The notes under the pieces: generated by a model
The model's database searches: none
What the model was told of the DNA's origin: nothing
What the model saw: only the letters and a program-made list of their open reading frames with translations
In this document: in pieces, positions 19,745-27,434 of the stretch
How the letters are laid out: every line of letters starts with the position of its first letter
Numbering within the stretch: the first letter of the stretch is position 1
Position numbers and translations under genes: made by a program
Assembly (NCBI GenBank): GCA_026129915.1
Contig: JAHCHD010000007.1
Location: forward strand, 1 to 64,000
From: Bryobacterales bacterium
GTDB lineage: Bacteria; Acidobacteriota; Terriglobia; Bryobacterales; Bryobacteraceae
DNA: 64,000 nt
Direction of reading: 5' to 3'

Positions 19745-20965
19745 ATGCAACGCCGAGCGTTTTTGTGCAGTTCACTCGCGGCGGCCACCGTTCTTGGCCA
19801 GGAAGCGCTGCCACCGGTTCGCGCCATCACCAAGGGCCCGAAGTTTCATTGGTTCGGCTACTACGACAAGCTGCAGTTCGACCCTTCAAACCGCTATGCC
19901 CTGGGCATGGAGGTAGATTTCGAACACCGTTCGCCGCGTGCGGACGACGAGATCCGCGTGGGGATGGTGGACCTGCAGGATGGCGACCGCTGGACGGATT
20001 TCGGCAGTTCCCGCGCCTGGGGCTGGCAGCAAGGCTGCATGTTGCAGTGGGTGCCCGGCGCACAGGCGGAAGTGATCTGGAACGACCGTCAGGATGGCCA
20101 GTTCGTTAGCCATGTGCTGAATGTGAAGACGGGAAAGCGGCGCACCCTGCCGATGCCCATCTACGCACTGTCGCCCAACGGCAAGTGGGCGGTGACTACG
20201 GATTTCGCGCGCCTCAATGATACCCGCCCCGGCTATGGCTACGCGGGGATCGCTGATCCCAACCGTGAAGTGAAGATTCCCTCGAATACCGGCATCTGGC
20301 GCATGGATGTGGAAACGGGCAAACACGAACAGATCGTCTCCCTTGCCCAGGCAGCGGCCATTCCTAACCAGAACACCGACACGGAGGGCGCGAAACACTG
20401 GTTCAACCATTTGCTGGTGAATACCGACGGCACGCGCTTCTGTTTCCTGCACCGTTGGAAAGGGGGCGTTGGCCAGAAACGGGCCTTCTCCACCCGCTTC
20501 TTCACCTGCGATCCCGACGGCAGCGACCTTTATGTGCTGGACCCTTACGGCGGCACGTCCCATTTCATCTGGCGCGACCCCACAAATATCATGGCGTGGG
20601 CGCATCATCCCAGCCACGGTGACAAGTTCTACCTCTATCGCGATCACACCGACTATGTGAAGGTGGTGGCCCCCGACGTGATGACCGTCAATGGCCACAA
20701 TACCTATCTGCCGCAGGACGCCAACTGGGTGCTCAACGACACATATCCTGACAGAAACAGGATGCAGAATCCGTATCTCTACCATTTAGGAGAAGCGCGT
20801 CGTGTGCCGTTAGGGCACTTTCACTCCCCCGCCGGGTACACGGGCGAATGGCGCTGCGACCTGCACCCGCGCGCCGACCGTGCCGGGCGTCGCGTCTGCG
20901 TCGATTCCGTTCATGGCGGCAACGGACGCCAAATGTATGTGATCGACATTTCGGCGCTGGTTTGA
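19745..20965 (+). CDS. Secreted beta-propeller-like protein
   Basis: 406 residues from ATG 19745, which gives a short signal peptide (MQRRAFLCSSLAAATVLGQE); upstream in-frame codons overlap the divergent gene. The mature protein starts GPKFHWFGYYDKLQFDPSNRY and has repeating strand patterns such as DDEIRVGMVDLQDG, QFVSHVLNVKTGKRRTLPM and GIWRMDVETGKHEQIVSL, ending in a segment with His- and Asp-rich loops (HFHSPAGYTGEW, VCVDSVHGGNGRQMYVIDI). The layout recalls TolB/oligogalacturonate-lyase-like propellers, but no catalytic set could be confirmed. It lies 79 nt before the lipoprotein gene and may share a transcript with it. Confidence 0.75.
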   Translation: MQRRAFLCSSLAAATVLGQEALPPVRAITKGPKFHWFGYYDKLQFDPSNRYALGMEVDFEHRSPRADDEIRVGMVDLQDGDRWTDFGSSRAWGWQQGCMLQWVPGAQAEVIWNDRQDGQFVSHVLNVKTGKRRTLPMPIYALSPNGKWAVTTDFARLNDTRPGYGYAGIADPNREVKIPSNTGIWRMDVETGKHEQIVSLAQAAAIPNQNTDTEGAKHWFNHLLVNTDGTRFCFLHRWKGGVGQKRAFSTRFFTCDPDGSDLYVLDPYGGTSHFIWRDPTNIMAWAHHPSHGDKFYLYRDHTDYVKVVAPDVMTVNGHNTYLPQDANWVLNDTYPDRNRMQNPYLYHLGEARRVPLGHFHSPAGYTGEWRCDLHPRADRAGRRVCVDSVHGGNGRQMYVIDISALV

Positions 20966-21044
20966 TTTGATAAATGCTAGACGCAGCGTTGGTGATAAGT
21001 GCCTGGGCCTGGTGGCCGGGGCAGGGAAATGTGAGGATCCAGTA

Positions 21045-21704
21045 ATGGCGAACCAGAAATGGCCGGCAGGGCGGCAAACGAGCCGCAGGGATTGGATGGG
21101 GTTGGCACTTGCGGGAGTGGGCAGCGGAGTTCTGCTAACCTCCTGCGGCGGCACGGTGAGTGCCCCGACGGAGCCTCCCGCGCCCCCTGAGCCTGTCTCC
21201 GCGCTTCGAGCCTTCACCTTTGCCTTTGGGAAGGCTCGCACCAAAGCGTCTGACCTTGAGGTATTCACGATTTCCAACCTCAATCTGGAAGGCATTCCCA
21301 GTGCTGCTGGCAAGGCGGGCGCCTGGCAGTTCCAGTTCGTTTCGCCCAGCAAGGGCGCCATCTATAGCATGCGCTACGCCGTTGCCGATGAACTGCCAAG
21401 TTTTCGTGAAGGAGCCTGGGATTCCGGCTCGCAGAGTTACAGTCCGCGTGGCATGCGCGCCAAGCCATTCCCCGTCCAGGCGTTGCGCTGCGATAGCACT
21501 ACCGCGTACGAAATTGCCGTGGAGAATGCCGCGGATTACCTGAAGAAAGACGGCCTTCCGCCGATGCATTTCGTGCTGGAACAAACCGATATGTATGCGT
21601 TGCCCACCTGGCGCGTCTACTGGGGAACTTCACTCAGCACCGCTGAGTACTCGGTCTACATTGACGCGAACCAGAGCAAGTTCTTGAAGAAGGGCAAGGG
21701 CTAA
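21045..21704 (+). CDS. Hypothetical lipoprotein
   Basis: 219 residues from ATG 21045, with GAGG 9 nt upstream. The N-terminus combines a twin-arginine-like SRRDWMGLALAGVG with a lipobox (LLTSC), so the mature Cys is lipidated, probably after Tat export. A short Pro/Glu linker (SAPTEPPAPPEPVSA) leads to a compact domain with FAFGKARTKASDLEVFTI, GAWQFQFVSPSKGAIYSMRYAVAD in pieces and LPTWRVYWGTSLSTAEYSVYID at the end. The last segment resembles a PepSY-like or cystatin-like strand pair but is too weak to assign. No function recognised. Confidence 0.72.
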   Translation: MANQKWPAGRQTSRRDWMGLALAGVGSGVLLTSCGGTVSAPTEPPAPPEPVSALRAFTFAFGKARTKASDLEVFTISNLNLEGIPSAAGKAGAWQFQFVSPSKGAIYSMRYAVADELPSFREGAWDSGSQSYSPRGMRAKPFPVQALRCDSTTAYEIAVENAADYLKKDGLPPMHFVLEQTDMYALPTWRVYWGTSLSTAEYSVYIDANQSKFLKKGKG

Positions 21705-21722
21705 GGCGACTGAGAACGCGAC

Positions 21723-22496
21723 CTACCCCTTGTTACCGTCGAGTTTGTTACCCTCCAATGCCTGTTCCAGCGCTACTAGCCCGGTGCGGCTGGCTGGCAA
21801 TTGGTCACCATTGCTCAGCAACACCACCTTGCTGTCGCGTGAGTAGGGTTCAATACGCACGATTCGGCTGAGGTTCACGATGGCGCTGCGATGGATCCGC
21901 ACGAACTCGGCGGGGTCGAGCGCTGCTTCAAGCGACGAGAGTGTTTGCTGTTTCAGGTATTCCTTCCCGCCGCTGTGAACGCCCACGTAATCGTCGCGAG
22001 CCAGAATATAGTCCACCCGGTCGAGCGGCAGCACATGCAGCTTGGCGCCGTCCCGAATCACGATGCGTTCCAGGTAGCTCCCCGGGGGGCGGGAATCACG
22101 CGCAGCCTGGCTGTAGTCAGGGCGCGGCTGGCGCAGGCGTCCGGTGACGCGAAGGAGGGCGGCGTCGAAGCGCTCCTTTCGGAAGGGCTTCAGCAGGTAA
22201 TCCACCGCGTGCACCTCAAAGGCTTTCAGCGCGAACTCGTCGTAGGCCGTCACGAACACTACCAACGGGCGTTCGTCCAGCAGCTCCAGCACCTCAAACC
22301 CATCAAGCTTTGGCATTTGGATGTCCAGGAACACCAGGTCGGGCTTCAACTCGGCAACTGACTTCACAGCGTCGAATCCGTTGCCACATTCGCCTGCCAG
22401 TTCAAAGTCGGGATGCGCGTCCAGATGTTCGCGTAACACCTGCCGGGCAAGTTCTTCATCATCCACAATCAGGACGCGGATGCGGGCGGGGTTCAT
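21723..22496 (-). CDS. LytTR-family response regulator
   Basis: 257 residues. The receiver domain (1-120) has IVDDEE, the phospho-acceptor Asp in LVFLDIQMPKLDG, VTAYDEFALKAFEV and LLKPFRKERF. The LytTR DNA-binding domain follows (about 145-250): VIRDGAKLHVLPLDRVDYILARDDYV, the QTLSSLEAAL stretch, FVRIHRSAIVNLSRIVRIEP and VVLLSNGDQLPASRTG. It is the last gene of a four-gene leftward set, 5 nt after its kinase, so the two form a cognate pair. LytTR regulators bind direct repeats upstream of envelope or virulence genes; the targets here are unknown. Confidence 0.95.
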   Translation of the reverse strand: MNPARIRVLIVDDEELARQVLREHLDAHPDFELAGECGNGFDAVKSVAELKPDLVFLDIQMPKLDGFEVLELLDERPLVVFVTAYDEFALKAFEVHAVDYLLKPFRKERFDAALLRVTGRLRQPRPDYSQAARDSRPPGSYLERIVIRDGAKLHVLPLDRVDYILARDDYVGVHSGGKEYLKQQTLSSLEAALDPAEFVRIHRSAIVNLSRIVRIEPYSRDSKVVLLSNGDQLPASRTGLVALEQALEGNKLDGNKG

Positions 22497-22501
22497 GCTG
22501 G

Positions 22502-23623
22502 TTAAGCCTCCTGGGTTCGCTTCGTGGGTGGCGCCTGAGCGGGCGAGACGCTGCTTGCCGCGGAGGGCGCATCGAGAATCTGAATTTTGGCGCGGAAGCT
22601 TCCCTCCTCGCGCTGCAACTCAAAACGGGCATCCTGACCGTAGCGCATCTCCAGACGCGAACGCACGTTGTCGATGCCGATACCTTTTCGGCGTCGCCGC
22701 GGTTGATCAGGATCGTACGGGTTTTCCACAGTCAGCATCACGCCGCCGCCCGACAGCGGGCGGGCCTTAATGCTCACCGTGCCACCCTCAACGAGCCCGG
22801 CGATGCCGTGCTTTACGGCGTTCTCTACCAGGGGCTGCAGAATCAGCGGCGGCACCGAAAACGCGCGAAGTGAGTCAGGGATGTCCATATCCAGCTGCAG
22901 GCGCTTGCCAAAACGCGCCATTTCGATCTGGAGGTAGTGGAACACTAGATCCACCTCTTCGCCGATGGTGGTGCTTTCCTGGTTTCCGACATCCAGATTG
23001 CGACGGAAGAAATCAGCCAGCAGCAGGCACATTTCGCGGGCGCGCTCTGGATTCGAGGCCGTGAGGGCGCTCACTGAATTCAGGCTGTTGAACAGGAAAT
23101 GCGGGTTGATCTGCGCGCGCAGGCTGCGCAGTTCGGCTTCGCGGGCGAGGGTGCGCATGTGTTCCTGGCGGCGTTCCGCCTCGCGCTGGTCCTCCAGTGA
23201 GAGCAGCAAGTAGTTCACTGCCTGTGCAAGGCTCAGTGTGATGACGGCAAGTGGCATGAGTTCCGGTGTGGCGTTCTGCACCTGCATCAGGCGGAAGCTC
23301 TCCTCGGCAATGCGGTCGAGTATGCCGGCCATCAGCCCCGCAGTCACCAGCCAGAGGGTGCTGGCCACCAGAATGGCGGCGGCATGGCTGGGAAGCAGCA
23401 CAGCCAGAGACGTCTGTTTCAGCGGCAGCGCGCGGCAGACATAGAACAACGAGAGGAACAGGAACGCCAATTCCAGACACAGTAACAATGAGACTACTAC
23501 GGCCTCCCGCAGAGGCCAGCCAGGGCTGGAAACCACGAGCAACCGCGCGATATAAGAAACTACGGGAAGCCAGAGCAGTAGGTAAATGAGCAACTGAGTC
23601 TGGTTGCGAAGGAAGGGGTGCAC
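22502..23623 (-). CDS. LytS/YehU-type membrane sensor histidine kinase
   Basis: 373 residues. Four hydrophobic segments occupy the first 165 residues (YLLLWLPVVSYIARLLVV, VVSLLLCLELAFLFLSLFYV, ILVASTLWLVTAGLMAGI, MPLAVITLSLAQAVNYLLLS) with little external loop. A helical linker leads to the His_kinase domain (PF06580) with NPHFLFNSLNSVSAL holding the phospho-acceptor His, then an ATPase domain with LVENAVKHGIAG and GIGIDNVRSRLEMRYG. The 5-nt gap to the LytTR regulator marks it as cognate partner. With so little extracytoplasmic sequence, sensing is likely within the membrane or through the LiaF-like protein encoded upstream. Confidence 0.94.
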   Translation of the reverse strand: MHPFLRNQTQLLIYLLLWLPVVSYIARLLVVSSPGWPLREAVVVSLLLCLELAFLFLSLFYVCRALPLKQTSLAVLLPSHAAAILVASTLWLVTAGLMAGILDRIAEESFRLMQVQNATPELMPLAVITLSLAQAVNYLLLSLEDQREAERRQEHMRTLAREAELRSLRAQINPHFLFNSLNSVSALTASNPERAREMCLLLADFFRRNLDVGNQESTTIGEEVDLVFHYLQIEMARFGKRLQLDMDIPDSLRAFSVPPLILQPLVENAVKHGIAGLVEGGTVSIKARPLSGGGVMLTVENPYDPDQPRRRRKGIGIDNVRSRLEMRYGQDARFELQREEGSFRAKIQILDAPSAASSVSPAQAPPTKRTQEA

Positions 23624-23635
23624 GGCTTTGCCTTC

Positions 23636-24415
23636 CTAGTTCTTGATGTCCACGCCGCCAAAAACGGCTATCCCGCGCACGATCAGCGTGGGGCGCAGTT
23701 CCAGCGGCAGCTCTTCGCGGGATTCCACGAAGCGGCGCGAGTCGGCGAAGCCGCCGAGGATGGCCACGCCTTCAGTAATCACGTGCCAATCCTCCGGGAC
23801 ATGCAATTCAATGCCGCCGAAGATGGCGTTGGCATTCAATACTGCAGGCTGGCCCTTGGCCAGTTTGGCGCGGCGCAGGTTCACATCCACCCCGCCAAAG
23901 ATTGCGGTTGCCTCACCGCCCTGGAAGTTCTGCGACTCGACCTTCTTCTCAACGCCTCCAAAGAAGGCGCCGTCGCTCAGCACGTCGGGGTTACCCCGGT
24001 CTCCGGACGCTGCAAGCGCGGGGGCGCTTCGGACGCGGAGTGAGTTGTAAAGGACAAGGGCGCCAATGGCGATCAGAATGATTGGCCAGAGGTCCCTCAG
24101 ACCCAGGTCAGTAAGGCCCAGCCGTCTCGCCATGAGGATTCCGCCAATCACCGTAAGCACGGAGCCGCCCACAACCGCCTGCCGGTCGCGCCGCAGCAGC
24201 ATGCTGATGCCCGCTGCCACCAACGCCGCCGGCCAGTACTGGAAGATCATGCGCGAATCCACGTAGCCCATCCGGTCGAGCAGCAGGATGCTGCCAATCA
24301 GGATGAACAGCGAGCCGAAGAGCAGGTTCGCTGAAAACAGATTGCCGCAACTCTTCGTCCGTGGCTTGTGAAAGCCCGTACCTGGTGGAATTCCGGGGTT
24401 TGACCATTCACTCAT
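23636..24415 (-). CDS. LiaF-like membrane protein with C-terminal adhesin-like beta domain
   Basis: 259 residues from MSEWSNPG (ATG 24415), which overlaps the upstream gene's stop as ATGA. Four membrane segments (about 30-125) follow the LiaI/LiaF pattern (LLFGSLFILIGSILLLDRMGY, YWPAALVAAGISMLL, VVGGSVLTVIGGILMARRLG, LWPIILIAIGALVLYNS). The C-terminal half is a repetitive beta domain with recurring FGG motifs (GAFFGGVEKK, AIFGGVDVNLRRA, AIFGGIELHVPEDWHV, AVFGGVDIKN). In Firmicutes LiaF inhibits the LiaRS cell-envelope stress system. Here it precedes a LytS/LytTR pair by 12 nt, so an analogous sensing role is inferred. Confidence 0.87.
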   Translation of the reverse strand: MSEWSNPGIPPGTGFHKPRTKSCGNLFSANLLFGSLFILIGSILLLDRMGYVDSRMIFQYWPAALVAAGISMLLRRDRQAVVGGSVLTVIGGILMARRLGLTDLGLRDLWPIILIAIGALVLYNSLRVRSAPALAASGDRGNPDVLSDGAFFGGVEKKVESQNFQGGEATAIFGGVDVNLRRAKLAKGQPAVLNANAIFGGIELHVPEDWHVITEGVAILGGFADSRRFVESREELPLELRPTLIVRGIAVFGGVDIKN

Positions 24416-24651
24416 TGCTGTTTCCTCCACCACTGCGTCAACTCAGAGACACCGGCCAGAATCAACGCTACAGGCCAAAGCTTCCAAAGCTGCCCGAGCG
24501 TCTCCGGATCCACCCATTCGAGGCGAAAGGCCAGCGCGATAACTCCAACCGTGATGAGCGCCAGCCCTGGAAAGATGGGTGCTACGCGAGTTGTCCCTTC
24601 GGCGGTATTCACTCCGCAACCTCCGTGAGTATTGACGCCCTTCGTCATCAT
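24412..24651 (-). CDS. Small LiaI-like (DUF5668) membrane protein
   Basis: 79 residues from ATG 24651; an alternative ATG is one codon downstream. After a short Gly/Asn-rich start come two membrane segments, FPGLALITVGVIALAFRLEWV and LWKLWPVALILAGVSELTQW, in the LiaI/LiaF N-terminal pattern (GL.LI.GV..L....W....LW..WP..LI..G). It matches half of the membrane region of the LiaF-like protein downstream, with which it overlaps by ATGA. It is the first gene of the envelope-sensing operon. The frame is open far upstream, but those residues look like non-coding sequence. Confidence 0.75.
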   Translation of the reverse strand: MMTKGVNTHGGCGVNTAEGTTRVAPIFPGLALITVGVIALAFRLEWVDPETLGQLWKLWPVALILAGVSELTQWWRKQQ

Positions 24652-24964
24652 GAGTCTAACCCTCCCAAGGCAATTCTGTGTGCGGGTGGCCGCGACATTG
24701 CCGGACTCTAGGATGAGCATAGCGTTGTAACCGTGCCTTTCCATTTGGGTCTCGGCGAACGTCCTGCCAGCGTCGGTGAGCGTCGGTGAGCGTCGGATGG
24801 AGCCACGCGGCCAGTCGATTGCTGTAGCCCGGACCTTTAACACACGCCGGCCACACGTCAGCCGCAATTGTTTTGTCACCATCCGCACGTTATCCTCTAT
24901 GGGTTCCCCTACGCGTCCCTGAAGGCTGTTTTGCCTTGCGCGGCAAGCGTTCCCCCGTGTCACC
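24652..24964. other. 313-nt divergent spacer with a short tandem repeat
   Basis: This spacer separates the LiaI-like gene (leftward) from the OPA transporter gene (rightward) and should hold both promoters. A tandem repeat of CGTCGGTGAG (two full copies plus CGTCGG) lies at 24771-24796. TTGTCA-N17-TCTATG near 24874-24902 is a weak promoter-like match for the transporter gene. No convincing gene or RNA was seen. Confidence 0.5.
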
Positions 24965-26260
24965 GTGAATACCTGGCTCCAGAATCCTTCAAACCAGTGG
25001 CGGCTCCGCATCTTCGCGGTGACGTGGCTTGCCTATGCAGGCTTCTATCTCTGCCGCAAGAACCTCAGCGTGCTGATGCCCGTGCTGCAGGGTGACCTCG
25101 GGATTTCCAAGCTGGATCTGGCTAATATCGTCTTTGCCTATAGCTTGGCTTATGCGCTGGGCCAGTTTGTGACAGGGATACTGGCAGACCGTTTCGGCGC
25201 GCGCACCGTAGTTACCGCAGGACTACTGCTCTCGGTGGCGAGCAACCTGGCCATGGGCTGGAGTCCCACCGTGTTGATGCTCTTCGTGCTGGGCATGCTG
25301 AACGGGATGGGGCAGTCAGCCGGCTGGCCGGGCCTAGTGAAGAACATGGCCACATGGTTCCGGCCGGAAGAACGCGGAGTGGTGATGGCCTGGTGGACCA
25401 CGAACTATGTTCTGGGCGGGTTCATCGCTACCCTGGTGGCCACCTTCGTAATCAGCAACCCCATGCCGCTGCCGGGCGTGTCGTGGCAGCACGGCTTCTG
25501 GATTCCTTCGCTCCTTTTGTTGGGCGTTACGATCGTGTTCGCGTACTTCGCGCGCAACCGCCCCGAGGACGCAGGCCTTCCCCCAATTGTTGCTGAGGAA
25601 ATGCCGGCCTCTCCCGCCTCTGTTGATAAGTCGCGTGGCGTGATGCTGCAGGTGCTGGCCCGCCCAGCTGTTTGGATCACCGGCGTCTCTGCTTTCCTTC
25701 TGAAGGTGATTCGCTACTCCTTCCTGTTCTGGCTACCGCTCTATATGACCGATCATCTGGGCTACACCGCTGAGCGCGCCGGCTACGCTTCGTCCATCTT
25801 CGAGCTCGTTGGCTTTCTGGGCGCCCTGGTGGCTGGCTACGCATCTGACAAGCTGTTTGGCGCGCGGCGCTTTCCGGTTACCAGCATCATGATGGCGGGT
25901 TTGGCGGTAGTTTGCCTGCTGCATCCCTTTATTGCGGACCGGGGCTTACTGTGGAATCTGCTAGGGATTGCCCTTATTGGGATTATGACCTACGGCCCCG
26001 ACACCCTGATGCAGGGCGCGGCCTCGCAGGATGCGGGCGCTGGCGGCGGTGAAGCCTCCGCCGCGGGTGTCATTTGTGGCATTGCGTCGCTGGGCCAGTT
26101 AGCGTCACCCTACTTCGTCGCCCTCGCTGCTGACCGCTTTGGCTGGGATGCCCTATTCTACGTATTCGTGGCGATTGCGCTGGCGGGTTCCGTGCTCACC
26201 GCCATCTTCTGGAATTTCCGCCCCGCTCTTTCCCAGTCCCAGCGCGATCTGCCATCCTGA
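24965..26260 (+). CDS. Organophosphate:phosphate antiporter (OPA) family MFS transporter, candidate aminophosphonate carrier
   Basis: 431 residues from a GTG start, with 12 predicted membrane segments. The OPA signature is clear in the first span (WLAYAGFYLCRKNLSVLMP), the GISKLDLANIVFAYSLAYALGQF stretch and FGARTVV; the RKN region carries the basic residue that in GlpT/UhpT contacts substrate phosphate. The family exchanges organic phosphates for inorganic phosphate. Here it is followed by phnW (41 nt) and a PbfA-like gene in the same direction. This suggests it imports 2-aminoethylphosphonate or its hydroxylated form. That substrate is inference; sugar phosphate or glycerol-phosphate uptake is the alternative. 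Confidence 0.9.
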   Translation: MNTWLQNPSNQWRLRIFAVTWLAYAGFYLCRKNLSVLMPVLQGDLGISKLDLANIVFAYSLAYALGQFVTGILADRFGARTVVTAGLLLSVASNLAMGWSPTVLMLFVLGMLNGMGQSAGWPGLVKNMATWFRPEERGVVMAWWTTNYVLGGFIATLVATFVISNPMPLPGVSWQHGFWIPSLLLLGVTIVFAYFARNRPEDAGLPPIVAEEMPASPASVDKSRGVMLQVLARPAVWITGVSAFLLKVIRYSFLFWLPLYMTDHLGYTAERAGYASSIFELVGFLGALVAGYASDKLFGARRFPVTSIMMAGLAVVCLLHPFIADRGLLWNLLGIALIGIMTYGPDTLMQGAASQDAGAGGGEASAAGVICGIASLGQLASPYFVALAADRFGWDALFYVFVAIALAGSVLTAIFWNFRPALSQSQRDLPS

Positions 26261-26300
26261 AGCTTGGCCGCCACCGGGCTGGCCGCACTCACGCAACATC

Positions 26301-27419
26301 ATGGCTGACAAGTTCCTATTCACTCCCGGACCTCTCTCCACCACCGCCACCGTCAAGCAGGCTGCGCTACGCGACCTTGGCTCGCGCGACGACGAGTTCC
26401 TGTCTGTCGTTCTGGACGTGCGCCGCCGTCTGCTGGAAATGGCCGAGGCTGCCGGAGCTGGCTATGAAGCCATCCCAATGCAGGGCTCCGGCACGTTCGC
26501 CGTCGAGAGCGTGCTTGGCTCGCTGGTTCCTGAAGCAGGCAAACTGCTGGTGGTGGCGAATGGCGCATACGGCGAGCGCATGGCGAAGATCGCCAGCATG
26601 CTTCGCATTGCACATTCCAAGCTGGCGCTGCCTGAATGGGAACCTGTTTCGCTCGCGGCTATTGATGCGGCGCTGGATGCAGACCCCGCCATCACCCACC
26701 TTGGAGTGATTCATTGCGAGACCTCCACCGGCTTGCTGAATGATGTGGAATCCATTGGCGCACGCACCAATGCGCGGGGCGTCTGTCTGATTGTCGATGC
26801 CATGAGCAGCCTGGGCGGTGTGCCCCTCAACGTGCCCGCCGCGCACATCGACGCCATCGTGTCTTCCGCCAACAAGTGCGTGCAAGGGATTCCCGGGTTT
26901 GGTTTCGCCATTGTGCGCCGTTCGCTGCTGGAAGCCTCGGAAGGCGTGGCCCGCAGCCTTAGCCTCGATCTGGTTGCGCAGTGGAAGGGCCTCGAAGCCA
27001 ACGGCCAGTTTCGCTTTACGCCGCCGGTGCAGGCGCTACTCGCCTTCCATCAGGCGCTGCTGGAACTGGAAGCAGAAGGTGGAGTTGCCGCCCGCGCAGC
27101 GCGCTATGCCGGCAATCACCAGACGCTCGAAGCCTGCATGGCCGCCCTTGGCTTCGTTCCGTACCTGGACACTGGTTTCCGCAGCCACATCATTTCCGCG
27201 TATCGATATCCAGAACACCCCTCCTGGAATTTCGAGGCCTTCTACAGGGAGCTTTCCGATGAAGGCTTCGTGATCTACCCTGGCAAGGTGAGCAATGCGG
27301 ATTGCTTCCGCATTGGCACCATCGGCAACCTGTACCCACAGCACATTGAAGCGCTGTGCGCGGCCATGGAACGTGCCCTCGCCCGGATGGGTGCGGGTAC
27401 GGCTGGCGCGCCACTCTAG
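26301..27419 (+). CDS. phnW: 2-aminoethylphosphonate--pyruvate transaminase
   Basis: 372 residues from MADKFLFTPGPLSTTATVK. The open frame reaches back into the transporter gene, but the family begins at this Met. PhnW signatures are FTPGPLSTT.TVK.A, DLGSRDDEF, PMQGSGTFAVESVLGSLV, HCETSTGLLND, VDAMSSLGG, and the PLP-binding Lys in SSANKCVQGIPGFGF. The enzyme moves the amino group of 2-aminoethylphosphonate to pyruvate, giving phosphonoacetaldehyde and alanine. It sits between a transporter and a PbfA-like lyase, an arrangement expected for aminophosphonate catabolism. Neither PhnX nor PhnY/PhnA, needed to free the phosphate, is in the window. Confidence 0.94.
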   Translation: MADKFLFTPGPLSTTATVKQAALRDLGSRDDEFLSVVLDVRRRLLEMAEAAGAGYEAIPMQGSGTFAVESVLGSLVPEAGKLLVVANGAYGERMAKIASMLRIAHSKLALPEWEPVSLAAIDAALDADPAITHLGVIHCETSTGLLNDVESIGARTNARGVCLIVDAMSSLGGVPLNVPAAHIDAIVSSANKCVQGIPGFGFAIVRRSLLEASEGVARSLSLDLVAQWKGLEANGQFRFTPPVQALLAFHQALLELEAEGGVAARAARYAGNHQTLEACMAALGFVPYLDTGFRSHIISAYRYPEHPSWNFEAFYRELSDEGFVIYPGKVSNADCFRIGTIGNLYPQHIEALCAAMERALARMGAGTAGAPL

Positions 27420-27434
27420 CATCAGGAACCTACA

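Noticed and set aside
24771-24796. CRISPR-like repeat
   Set aside because: Two and a half directly adjacent 10-nt copies without spacers; a simple tandem repeat.
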